DNA of 15,765 nt from assembly GCA_050742975.1 (NCBI GenBank), contig JBOGDQ010000024.1, positions 1-15,765 of the forward strand, written 5' to 3'. Under the pieces are notes generated by a model. The model was not told the origin of the DNA. It saw nothing but the letters and a program-made list of their open reading frames with translations, and did not search any database. The stretch comes from JBDTGE01 sp050742975 (GTDB lineage Bacteria > Actinomycetota > Actinomycetes > Mycobacteriales > Jatrophihabitantaceae). Positions 6,984-12,720 of the stretch are shown here, one piece after another (position 1 is the stretch's first letter; each line of letters begins with the position of its first letter). Made by a program: the position numbers and the translations under genes.

Positions 6984-9416
6984 TCACGAGGCGTCGTCGC
7001 TGTCCGGGAAGCCGTCCGGTCCGCCGCCCCCGTCATCGATGACCGTGACCGCGATCAGGCGGTGCAGCGGGAAGGACTGCAGCCGCTGGGACGCCGGCTC
7101 GTGGCCGCGCACGTACCCCCCCGCCATGGAGATCGGGACGATCGTGTGCCGGGTCGCGGTGCCGTCCGGCTCGGCGCAGTTGAGCAGCACCTGCCGTCCG
7201 GCCCGGATCGCGTCGCGCAGCACGCCCATCGTCGCCGCCGACGTGACGCCCGGAATCTGCTGCGTCAACGGCCGCACCCGCGTGCTGATCGCCGTCAGCG
7301 TGTCACCCGCGCGGATCCGCCGGACCAGCTCGGCGAGCTGTCCGGTCGAGGTCGCCACGCGGGACCGGGACGGCCGCGCGGACGGGCGGGACGGGGCGCG
7401 CACGGCGTCCGGCCCGATCGCGATGACCTCGCCGTCCGGTGCCTCGGCCGCAGGCGCGTAGCCGGCCTCGCGGAGCACGTCGAGCATGCGGGCCACGGGC
7501 GCGGCCGAGACGGCCACGGTGCCGGCGAGCCGCCGGAGCTGCAGGGTGCCGACCTCGCGATCGGTGAGGACGCGCGTCAGCAACGCCTCGTCGTCGCAGC
7601 GCAGGTACGCCCCGGCCACCCCCGTCCGCAGCGCGCCGTGCCGCTTGGAGCTGTCGTCGATCAGGTACGTCAGAGCCTGCGGGGCGGGCGTCCGCGACCG
7701 CTCGGCGACGAACGCGTGCAGATCGGCGCCGCTGCGTCCGGCATCCAGCGCGCGGCGCACGGTCGCCTCGGTGATCCGGTACACGCTGGCGCCGCCGGTG
7801 GACTCGAGATCGGCGACGAGGGTGAGCTCGCGCGCCAGCTCCGCGGTAGGGGGTCCCGGCACGACGATCGTCAGGTCCGGCTGGACGAGGAAGTGGTCGA
7901 CCGGATCGGGCAGCGCGTCGTCGAGCACCTGCTCGGCGACGGCCCGCGACCCGTCCAGCAAGGTGCGCGTGTAGCCGGTGAGGCCGCCGGCGGCAGTGAG
8001 TCCGAGCAGGTCGGCCTCGGCAAGGATCGCCTCCACGAGCGGGCGCTGGGCACTCGCGCGACGCGGCGCCTGCCAGGCCAGGTGGCGCAGCACGTCGGCG
8101 CGCTCGGTCGGTGCCGCGCCGGGCGGCAGGCGGCTGAGGACGGCGAGCACCTGCCGGCGCAGCCCGGCGACGGTCCCGCGCTCGACGTCCGGGCCGAGCA
8201 CGCTGATCACCCGGTCGCGATCGCCCCGCTGGTTGACCAGGCTGGGCTGACGGGTCATCGCCAGCCACGCCGACGCGATCTCGGTCCAGCGCGCGGCCGG
8301 GTCGTGCCGCAGCCAGTCGTCGAAGTCCGGGGTCGGCAGGTAGGACGACTCGAGCTCGTGGGTCGCGTTGAGCATCCCCGCCGCGCCTGCCGTCTCGGCG
8401 ATGAGCGCGACGGCAGGCTCGTCGACGCCGAGCTCGCGCGCGGTACGCCGCAGATCGCGGACGCCGACGCCTCCGGATCGCAGCTGCGCCGGCGGGTGCA
8501 CCGTCCAGGACTCGGCCAGCGCCTCGACCACGCGCAGCGTCTCGAGCACGGCAGTGCCGCCGGCCCGGTCCAGCTCGGCTGGCTCGCGGCGCTCGATCCT
8601 GATCTCGGGCGCGTGCGGCTGCAGGTCACCGATCGGCACCGGGCGCAGGGCAATCGCGACCTCGCGCGGCAGCTCGACCGTCTGCGCGTCGACGGCGATC
8701 AGCAGGCCACGCGACAGCAGCCGGTGCGGCGGTGGCAGCTCGTCCCGGGCCGGTGGCAGCTGGGCGTTGCGCACGGTGCCGATTGGCGGACCGGCGGCGA
8801 GCCGGTCGAGGACTTCCCGCTCCTCGCCGTCGCACGCGTCGATCATGGCGCGGACCCGGGCCGGGTCGGCGAGCACGTCGGCAGCGGACGCCCCGGCGCG
8901 CGGCTGCCCCGCCGGCGGCAGGCCCATCGCCCGCAGCACCGGGGCGAGCTGGACGTCGGCCACGCCCCGGAACAGCACCGCAGCCGGCCGGCCCAGGCCC
9001 GCCGGGTGCGTCCCGACCGACTCGCGCACGCTCGTGACCAGGTGCACCGTCGGCGGCGTGCCCCACACCAGGCCCAGGTCCAGCAGCGCGTCGACGGCGC
9101 GGGCGAGGTCCGGCTCGTCGAGGTGGCCGAGCAGCGGCGCGGCGTCCGCGAGCTGAGCCCGGCCGTCCACGCCGGCGCTCAGCACGAGCGCCTCCAGGAC
9201 GCGGAGCGTGAAGGCGTCGAGGGCGTCGACGGCCCGCTGGACGGACGTGCGCACCGACAGGCGGCTGGCCAGGGTGGGCAGGTCGGCCGGGGCAGGAAGG
9301 GCCAGGTCCGGCCGGTGGCTGAGCAGCTCGCCGAGCTGCGAGTCGGCGCGACCGCGCAGCCAGTCCGTCAACGTTGCCGGGCGGTCGCCGGAGGCCGGAT
9401 CGGGTGGTGCGGGCAC
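6984..9416 (-). CDS. Large helicase-associated protein (Helicase_C_3 domain)
   Basis: An 810-residue protein without Walker motifs. It matches the actinobacterial family annotated as helicase-associated or XPB/Ssl2-like N-terminal domain protein. The recognisable Helicase_C_3 region spans about residues 508-635, starting HFLVQPDLTIVVPG and including VYRITEATVRRALDAG and ALTYLIDD. The N-terminal two thirds are helical, leucine/alanine rich and begin LTDWLRGRADSQLGELL. The C-terminus is an acidic glycine-rich tail. It has no enzymatic motor of its own, so it probably acts as a partner or regulator of a helicase; XPB 2.5 kb away is an obvious but unproven candidate. The GTG at 9416 has no clear ribosome binding site. 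It lies 12 bp after the stop of the 68-residue gene, so coupling is likely. Confidence 0.85.
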   Translation of the reverse strand: MPAPPDPASGDRPATLTDWLRGRADSQLGELLSHRPDLALPAPADLPTLASRLSVRTSVQRAVDALDAFTLRVLEALVLSAGVDGRAQLADAAPLLGHLDEPDLARAVDALLDLGLVWGTPPTVHLVTSVRESVGTHPAGLGRPAAVLFRGVADVQLAPVLRAMGLPPAGQPRAGASAADVLADPARVRAMIDACDGEEREVLDRLAAGPPIGTVRNAQLPPARDELPPPHRLLSRGLLIAVDAQTVELPREVAIALRPVPIGDLQPHAPEIRIERREPAELDRAGGTAVLETLRVVEALAESWTVHPPAQLRSGGVGVRDLRRTARELGVDEPAVALIAETAGAAGMLNATHELESSYLPTPDFDDWLRHDPAARWTEIASAWLAMTRQPSLVNQRGDRDRVISVLGPDVERGTVAGLRRQVLAVLSRLPPGAAPTERADVLRHLAWQAPRRASAQRPLVEAILAEADLLGLTAAGGLTGYTRTLLDGSRAVAEQVLDDALPDPVDHFLVQPDLTIVVPGPPTAELARELTLVADLESTGGASVYRITEATVRRALDAGRSGADLHAFVAERSRTPAPQALTYLIDDSSKRHGALRTGVAGAYLRCDDEALLTRVLTDREVGTLQLRRLAGTVAVSAAPVARMLDVLREAGYAPAAEAPDGEVIAIGPDAVRAPSRPSARPSRSRVATSTGQLAELVRRIRAGDTLTAISTRVRPLTQQIPGVTSAATMGVLRDAIRAGRQVLLNCAEPDGTATRHTIVPISMAGGYVRGHEPASQRLQSFPLHRLIAVTVIDDGGGGPDGFPDSDDAS

Positions 9417-9428
9417 GTGCGTCGTGGG

Positions 9429-9635
9429 TCAGCGCCCGTCTGCGAGGTTCGGACGATCGGCCGGCGACGGATGCTGGTAGCGGATCCGGTCCAGGGGCAG
9501 CGGGAGCTCGACGTCGGGTCCGAACGGCGAGAGCGCGCCGGCCTTGTCAGCGGCCAGTTCGTTGACGTGGAAGTCCTCGGCCTCCAGGTCCCGGGCGCGG
9601 AACTGTTCAGGAGTTCGCGGCGTGCTGCTGGCCAT
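9429..9635 (-). CDS. Small hypothetical protein, 68 residues
   Basis: A 68-residue acidic, hydrophilic protein with the stretches FRARDLEAEDFHVNELAADK and LPLPLDRIRYQHPSP and no membrane segment or signal peptide. I do not recognise it. It is likely real: GAGAGGG (9641-9647) lies five bases before the ATG at 9635, and it sits in a close row, 34 bp after the membrane-protein gene and 12 bp before the helicase-associated gene. Its place suggests it is co-expressed with the latter. Confidence 0.65.
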   Translation of the reverse strand: MASSTPRTPEQFRARDLEAEDFHVNELAADKAGALSPFGPDVELPLPLDRIRYQHPSPADRPNLADGR

Positions 9636-9669
9636 TGTTGCCCTCTCGCTCGGCCCAGATGCGGACTGT

Positions 9670-9936
9670 TCAGTGTGCCATGTCGCCCGGCGGGGGCGGC
9701 CCCGGTTCGGTCAGGGCGCGAAGCGCGGCCCGCTGGTCCTCGCGCCCGGCCCGCAGGCCTGCCCACACCGCGAGCGCGAAGCCGATCGGTGCGAGCAGGC
9801 AGGCCAGGTTCAGCCACAGCGGTCGATTGCGGTCGTCGGCGAAGAAGGGCAGCACGTCCGCGGCGATGAAGAGCAGCCCTAGCGCGAACAGCACCAGGCC
9901 CACGCGAACCGCGGGCGAGGCAGGGAGCTTGGACAC
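9670..9936 (-). CDS. Small two-helix membrane protein
   Basis: An 88-residue protein with two hydrophobic segments, about residues 11-31 (VRVGLVLFALGLLFIAADVL) and 40-62, joined by a short charged loop (FADDRNRP). A hydrophilic, proline-rich C-terminal tail follows. Function is unknown. It starts at GTG 9936 and is the first gene of the minus-strand run toward the helicase-associated and two-component genes, divergent from cspA. A GATACT sequence about seven bases upstream of the GTG could be its -10 box. Confidence 0.7.
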   Translation of the reverse strand: MSKLPASPAVRVGLVLFALGLLFIAADVLPFFADDRNRPLWLNLACLLAPIGFALAVWAGLRAGREDQRAALRALTEPGPPPPGDMAH

Positions 9937-9975
9937 GGCTGCCAGTATCCCTGTGCTTCCGGAGCGCGCGACAAG

Positions 9976-9981
9976 TAACCT
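9976..9981 (+). promoter_or_regulatory. Candidate cspA -10 box
   Basis: TAACCT fits the TANNNT pattern. Transcription would start near 9988, so the mRNA would open almost exactly with the hairpin at 9987-10016 and have a leader of about 77 bases. The -35 region is weak. Confidence 0.4.
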
Positions 9982-9986
9982 GTAGG

Positions 9987-10016
9987 CGAAGGCACCGCGA
10001 GCGTGCGGTGCCTTCG
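9987..10016 (+). promoter_or_regulatory. Perfect 12-bp hairpin in the cspA leader
   Basis: CGAAGGCACCGC (9987-9998) pairs perfectly with GCGGTGCCTTCG (10005-10016) across a six-base loop GAGCGT. It lies between the likely promoter and the cspA ribosome binding site. It is not followed by a T-run, and both flanking genes are transcribed away from it, so it is unlikely to be a terminator. A 5' stabilising stem or cold-responsive leader element is the best guess. Confidence 0.6.
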
Positions 10017-10053
10017 GTGCGTTTCACCCGGACGCGCCGATGCGTGGCTATTC

Positions 10054-10059
10054 GAGGAG
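10054..10059 (+). promoter_or_regulatory. Ribosome binding site of cspA
   Basis: GAGGAG lies five bases before the GTG at 10065. It selects this start over an in-frame one at 10008, which would fall inside the leader hairpin. Confidence 0.75.
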
Positions 10060-10064
10060 TTCCG

Positions 10065-10457
10065 GTGCCTAGCGGCAAGGTGAAGTTCTTCAGTGCGGAG
10101 AAGGGGTTCGGCTTCCTCTCGTACGACGAGTCCCCCGGTGGCGATGACGTGTTCGTGCATCGCGACGCGCTGCCGGACGGTGTCACCGAACTCAAGCCGG
10201 GCCAGCGCGTGGAGTTCGGCGTGGTGTCCGGGCGCAAGGGCAACCAGGCGATGCAGGTGAAGATCCTGGACCCGGTTCCATCGGTCGTTCGCGCGACGCG
10301 CAAGCCGGCCGAGGAGATGGCGCCGCTCGTCGAGGACATGATCAAGTTGCTGGACAGCGTGTCGAACTCGCTACGCCGCGGCCGCTATCCCGACAAGCCC
10401 GAGGCCCGCAAGATCGCCGGCCTGCTGCGCGCCTTCGCCGACAACCTGGACGCGTGA
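10065..10457 (+). CDS. cspA: Cold-shock-domain protein with C-terminal extension
   Basis: A 130-residue protein. Residues 1-68 are a cold-shock (CspA) beta-barrel that binds single-stranded RNA/DNA: it begins VPSGKVKFFSAEKGFGFLS, with RNP1 at KGFGFLS (13-19) and RNP2 at DVFVH (28-32). Ordinary CspA proteins stop near residue 67. Here a further ~60 residues, mostly helical and charged (EEMAPLVEDMIKLLDSV, then KIAGLLRAFADNLDA), follow; longer forms of this kind occur in actinobacteria. The start is GTG 10065 with a strong GAGGAG site. The likely role is an RNA chaperone; the extension may mediate dimerisation or protein contacts. It is monocistronic, since a repeat-rich non-coding stretch and a convergent operon follow. 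Confidence 0.95.
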   Translation: MPSGKVKFFSAEKGFGFLSYDESPGGDDVFVHRDALPDGVTELKPGQRVEFGVVSGRKGNQAMQVKILDPVPSVVRATRKPAEEMAPLVEDMIKLLDSVSNSLRRGRYPDKPEARKIAGLLRAFADNLDA

Positions 10458-10472
10458 CTGAATCCGCCGTTG

Positions 10473-10485
10473 CGCGGAGTCCGCG
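10473..10485 (+). terminator. Possible weak terminator after cspA
   Basis: CGCGG-AGT-CCGCG forms a five-pair stem 16 bases after the cspA stop, followed by TTGTGG. It is short and has no real T-run, so this is only a candidate. Confidence 0.25.
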
Positions 10486-10490
10486 TTGTG

Positions 10491-10683
10491 GACCTTCCTG
10501 CGCGGGTGGTCACCGGGACTATGTGGTGCAGGAAGATCGACTATGGGTGCAGGAACGTCGCGGAGGTACGGCTCGTCGGCTCTGGATCTTGTTGCGCTCA
10601 GGCGGGTGGGGCGACCCAAAAGCAACAAGATAGTGGATCTTGTTGCGGTGGTGTGGTCGGGGCGACCGAAGCGCAACAAGATC
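10491..10683. repeat. Cluster of three ~48-bp palindromic elements
   Basis: Three imperfect palindromes of similar size sit in the cspA/mqnD intergenic stretch. Element A: GACCTTCCTGC (10491-10501) with GCAGGAAGATC (10528-10538), one mismatch. Element B: ATCTTGTTGC (10586-10595) with GCAACAAGAT (10622-10631), perfect. Element C: GATCTTGTTGCG (10636-10647) with CGCAACAAGATC (10672-10683), perfect. A and C are both 48 bp end to end; B and C repeat with a 51-bp period. C contains an inner stem GGTCG-GGG-CGACC (10655-10667). The right half of A is repeated directly: GACTATG-(T)GGTGCAGGAA at 10517 and again at 10539. No gene is visible here; the remaining spacer shows nothing else. Confidence 0.75.
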
Positions 10684-10714
10684 ACGATGACCGCGCCGGT
10701 CGCCCAGCCCTCAT

Positions 10715-10749
10715 CAGTCAGTCCCCGTCAGTCAGTCCCCGTCAGTCAG
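10715..10749. repeat. 14-bp tandem repeat overlapping the mqnD stop codon
   Basis: CAGTCAGTCCCCGT occurs at 10715-10728 and again at 10729-10742, with a third partial copy (CAGTCAG) at 10743-10749 that includes the mqnD stop codon (10746-10748). It is a short 3'-end microsatellite-like expansion. Confidence 0.8.
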
Positions 10750-11591
10750 CGCAGGGTCGGGTTGCTCGGGGTCAGGCCCTCGGCGTGGGCACGGCCGAGC
10801 AGGGCCTCGATCGCGGCGTAGCCGTCCTCGCCCAGCTCTCGCGTGAACTCGTTGACGTACAAGGCGATGTGCCGCTGCTGCACGTCCGGTGACATCTCGG
10901 CGGCGTGCTCGGCGATGTATGCGGCCGACGCACCCGGGTCGGCCCACGCGTGCTCGACCGACGCGCGCACGACGTCGGTCAGTGCTGCGGCATCGAGGCC
11001 ACGCCGGGCGAGGATTGCCCCGAGCGGGATGGGCAGCCCCGTGTCGGACTCCCACCACTGGCCGAGGTCGACCAGCGAGGCCAGCCCGTAGTCCGGATAG
11101 GTGAATCGGGCCTCGTGGATGACCAGCCCGGCGTCGTACCGGCCGTCGCGCACCGCCGGCATGATGTCGACGAACGGGACGACGTCGATCCGCTCGGGTC
11201 GCTGCCCCGCGGCCCACAGCCGGAACAGCAGGTACGCGGTCGAGCGCTCGCTGGGGACGGCGACGGTGCGCCCGTCGATGCCCACCGTGTCGCCAAAGTT
11301 CTCCGTGCCGCCACCGCCAATGCCACCGACGCCGCCGCGGGTCAGCAGCAGCGGCCCGCAGCCGCGACCGAGCGCACCGCCCGTTGGCAGCAGGGTGTAC
11401 CTGTCCAGCAGCCAGGGCAGCGCCGCGTAGGACACCTTGACGACGTCGAACTCGCCCCGCTCGGCGGCGTGGTTCGTGACGTCGATGTCCGCGTAGGTGA
11501 CCTCGGCAGGCGGGGCCCCTGGGATCAACCCGTGCGTCCAGGCGTGGAAGACGAACGTGTCGTTCGGGCAGGGCGAGAAGGCGAGTTTCAC
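10746..11591 (-). CDS. mqnD: 1,4-dihydroxy-6-naphthoate synthase (MqnD)
   Basis: A 281-residue enzyme converting cyclic dehypoxanthine futalosine to 1,4-dihydroxy-6-naphthoate in the futalosine pathway to menaquinone. It has a two-lobed periplasmic-binding-protein-like fold but no signal peptide, so it is cytoplasmic. Family motifs: KLAFSPCPNDTFVFHAW at the N-terminus, VVKVSY (50-55), LLPTGGALGRGCGPLLLT (67-84), VPSERSTAYLLFRLW (112-126) and GLVIHEARFTY (155-165), containing the putative catalytic His159. The GTG at 11591 overlaps the mqnB stop as GTGA, so it is coupled. A glycine-rich stretch at about residues 86-106 (GGVGGIGGGG and following) looks longer than usual between two conserved motifs and is encoded by near-triplet repeats. 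The C-terminus runs into a 14-bp tandem repeat at the stop codon. Confidence 0.95.
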   Translation of the reverse strand: MKLAFSPCPNDTFVFHAWTHGLIPGAPPAEVTYADIDVTNHAAERGEFDVVKVSYAALPWLLDRYTLLPTGGALGRGCGPLLLTRGGVGGIGGGGTENFGDTVGIDGRTVAVPSERSTAYLLFRLWAAGQRPERIDVVPFVDIMPAVRDGRYDAGLVIHEARFTYPDYGLASLVDLGQWWESDTGLPIPLGAILARRGLDAAALTDVVRASVEHAWADPGASAAYIAEHAAEMSPDVQQRHIALYVNEFTRELGEDGYAAIEALLGRAHAEGLTPSNPTLR

Positions 11592-12259
11592 GATGCCCAC
11601 CCGTTGGCGACGTTCGCGAGCGCCCGGCCGAGCGCCGCCAGCGCCTGCGGCACCTGCCACGCATCCCGCTCGCGCGGGCCGACCGCGTTGCTGACCGCGC
11701 GGATCTCGGCGAAGGCGACGCCGTGGTGCACGGCCGCGGCGGCGACACCGGCGCCCTCCATCCCCTCCGCGATCGCGTCCGGGAAGCGCTCGGACAGCTG
11801 CGCGGCCCGGCGGCTCGATCCGGTCACGGTAGCGACGGTGAGGATGGTGCCGAGGTGGCCACCGGTGAGATCGGCCAGCTCGATCGCCAGCTTCGGGTCG
11901 ACGTCGTAGCAGTCCGGCCCGAACCCCAGCGTAGAGATCGGGACGAAGCCCTCGGCGGTCTCGGCCCCGAGATCGGCGAACACGATCCGCGACGCGACCG
12001 CGACGGCCCCCGGCTCCAGCGGGGTGAACCCGCCACCGATCCCGGCGGACAGGACGAGCTGGAACCGGGCCGTCGCGAGCGCGGCCGAGGTTGCGGCCGC
12101 GGCGGTAGCAGGTCCCACCCCGCCCACGACCACCTCGATCCGACCCGATTGTGCAACTTCGACCGCCGTCAGACCGCCCGAAGTTGCGCAATCGGGCAGG
12201 CCGGCGGTGATCGCGGCACGCTCGGCCTCGACCGCGGTGACTACCAGCAGGCGGTTCAT
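11588..12259 (-). CDS. mqnB: Futalosine hydrolase (MqnB)
   Basis: A 223-residue nucleosidase of the nucleoside phosphorylase/MTAN fold that splits futalosine into hypoxanthine and dehypoxanthine futalosine, the substrate of MqnC. Motifs: MNRLLVVTAVEAER at the N-terminus, VVVGGVGPATAAAAT (43-57), LSAGIGGGF (70-78), and AEGMEGAGVAAAA (164-176), whose ME is the ribose-binding site of the fold. RAVSNAVGPRERDAW (187-201) carries the usual catalytic region. The ATG at 12259 overlaps the DUF2771 stop as ATGA, and its own stop overlaps mqnD, so the three genes are translated together. Residues 22-39 are encoded by a 53-bp near-perfect palindrome, an unusual stretch discussed as a finding. All essential motifs remain intact, so I expect function. 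Confidence 0.95.
   Translation of the reverse strand: MNRLLVVTAVEAERAAITAGLPDCATSGGLTAVEVAQSGRIEVVVGGVGPATAAAATSAALATARFQLVLSAGIGGGFTPLEPGAVAVASRIVFADLGAETAEGFVPISTLGFGPDCYDVDPKLAIELADLTGGHLGTILTVATVTGSSRRAAQLSERFPDAIAEGMEGAGVAAAAVHHGVAFAEIRAVSNAVGPRERDAWQVPQALAALGRALANVANGWAS
12144..12196. repeat. Palindromic element inside the mqnB coding sequence
   Basis: CCCGATTGTGCAACTTCG (12144-12161) and CGAAGTTGCGCAATCGGG (12179-12196) are inverted repeats matching at 17 of 18 positions around a 17-base loop. The loop itself and its edge hold a direct repeat of GACCGCC (12161-12167, 12172-12178). Total length is 53 bp, about 18 codons (residues 22-39), in frame and without a stop. Confidence 0.85.
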
Positions 12260-12711
12260 GTCTTGGTCTGCGACACCTTGATGAGGAAGCTCCACGCGCT
12301 CCCGTCCGGCTTGCCCTTGTGCAACTCGTCGACGCGCACGACGAACGGGTCACCGTCGGCGATGTTGCTCGCGACGCGGAACGAGTGGCTGCCGGAGATC
12401 GGCCCGCTGCCGCCGAGGACCTTGCTGATGTCCTTAAGGCTCAGCGCCTCGACCTGCCAGCCGCGGTCGGCCACCGCCCTCGGCACGTCGATCATCGCCT
12501 TGTCGTCCGGGCCGAGCGTGAATGTCGGCAGCTCGAGGTTGCCCGCTCGGCAGTGCGCGGCGTCGAAGCAATAGGTGGACGGCGTGATCGTCGCGACCTT
12601 GCCGCCGCCCAGGACGGTCACCTCCGGCGTCGGCTTCTGGCACGCGGTGAGCAGCGCGGTCATCGCTGCGGCGCCGGCAACCGCGGCGGCGGCTCGGCGG
12701 GACCGGGGCAT
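12256..12711 (-). CDS. DUF2771-family lipoprotein
   Basis: A 151-residue exported lipoprotein. The signal peptide has basic residues (MPRSRR), an alanine-rich hydrophobic core and a lipobox LLTAC, with acylated Cys24. The mature part has a cysteine pair (YCFDAAHC) and a mixed beta domain ending SWSFLIKVSQTKT. It fits DUF2771, of unknown function, usually next to futalosine-pathway and MFS genes in actinobacteria. I chose the ATG at 12711 because AGGAG lies four bases upstream; the frame continues 12 codons to 12747 without added signal-peptide sense. It lies between the transporter gene (7 bp gap) and mqnB (ATGA overlap). A role in envelope functions tied to quinones is possible but unproven. 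Confidence 0.85.
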   Translation of the reverse strand: MPRSRRAAAAVAGAAAMTALLTACQKPTPEVTVLGGGKVATITPSTYCFDAAHCRAGNLELPTFTLGPDDKAMIDVPRAVADRGWQVEALSLKDISKVLGGSGPISGSHSFRVASNIADGDPFVVRVDELHKGKPDGSAWSFLIKVSQTKT

Positions 12712-12715
12712 GCGG

Positions 12716-12720
12716 CTCCT
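12716..12720 (-). promoter_or_regulatory. Ribosome binding site of the DUF2771 gene
   Basis: AGGAG, four bases before the ATG at 12711, overlaps the transporter stop codon (12719-12721). Translation of the two genes is therefore probably coupled. Confidence 0.65.

Noticed and set aside
6702..9869. Very long plus-strand open frame opposite the helicase-associated and kinase genes
   Set aside because: It is over 1000 codons of Arg/Gln/Gly-rich sequence without a motif, mirroring several clear minus-strand genes.
10008..10064. Upstream in-frame start for cspA
   Set aside because: It would add 19 basic residues absent from cold-shock proteins, inside the leader hairpin; GAGGAG before 10065 fits better.
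11592..12353. MqnD with an N-terminal extension
   Set aside because: The frame is open through mqnB but out of frame with it; the family N-terminus KLAFSPCPND starts at the GTG at 11591.
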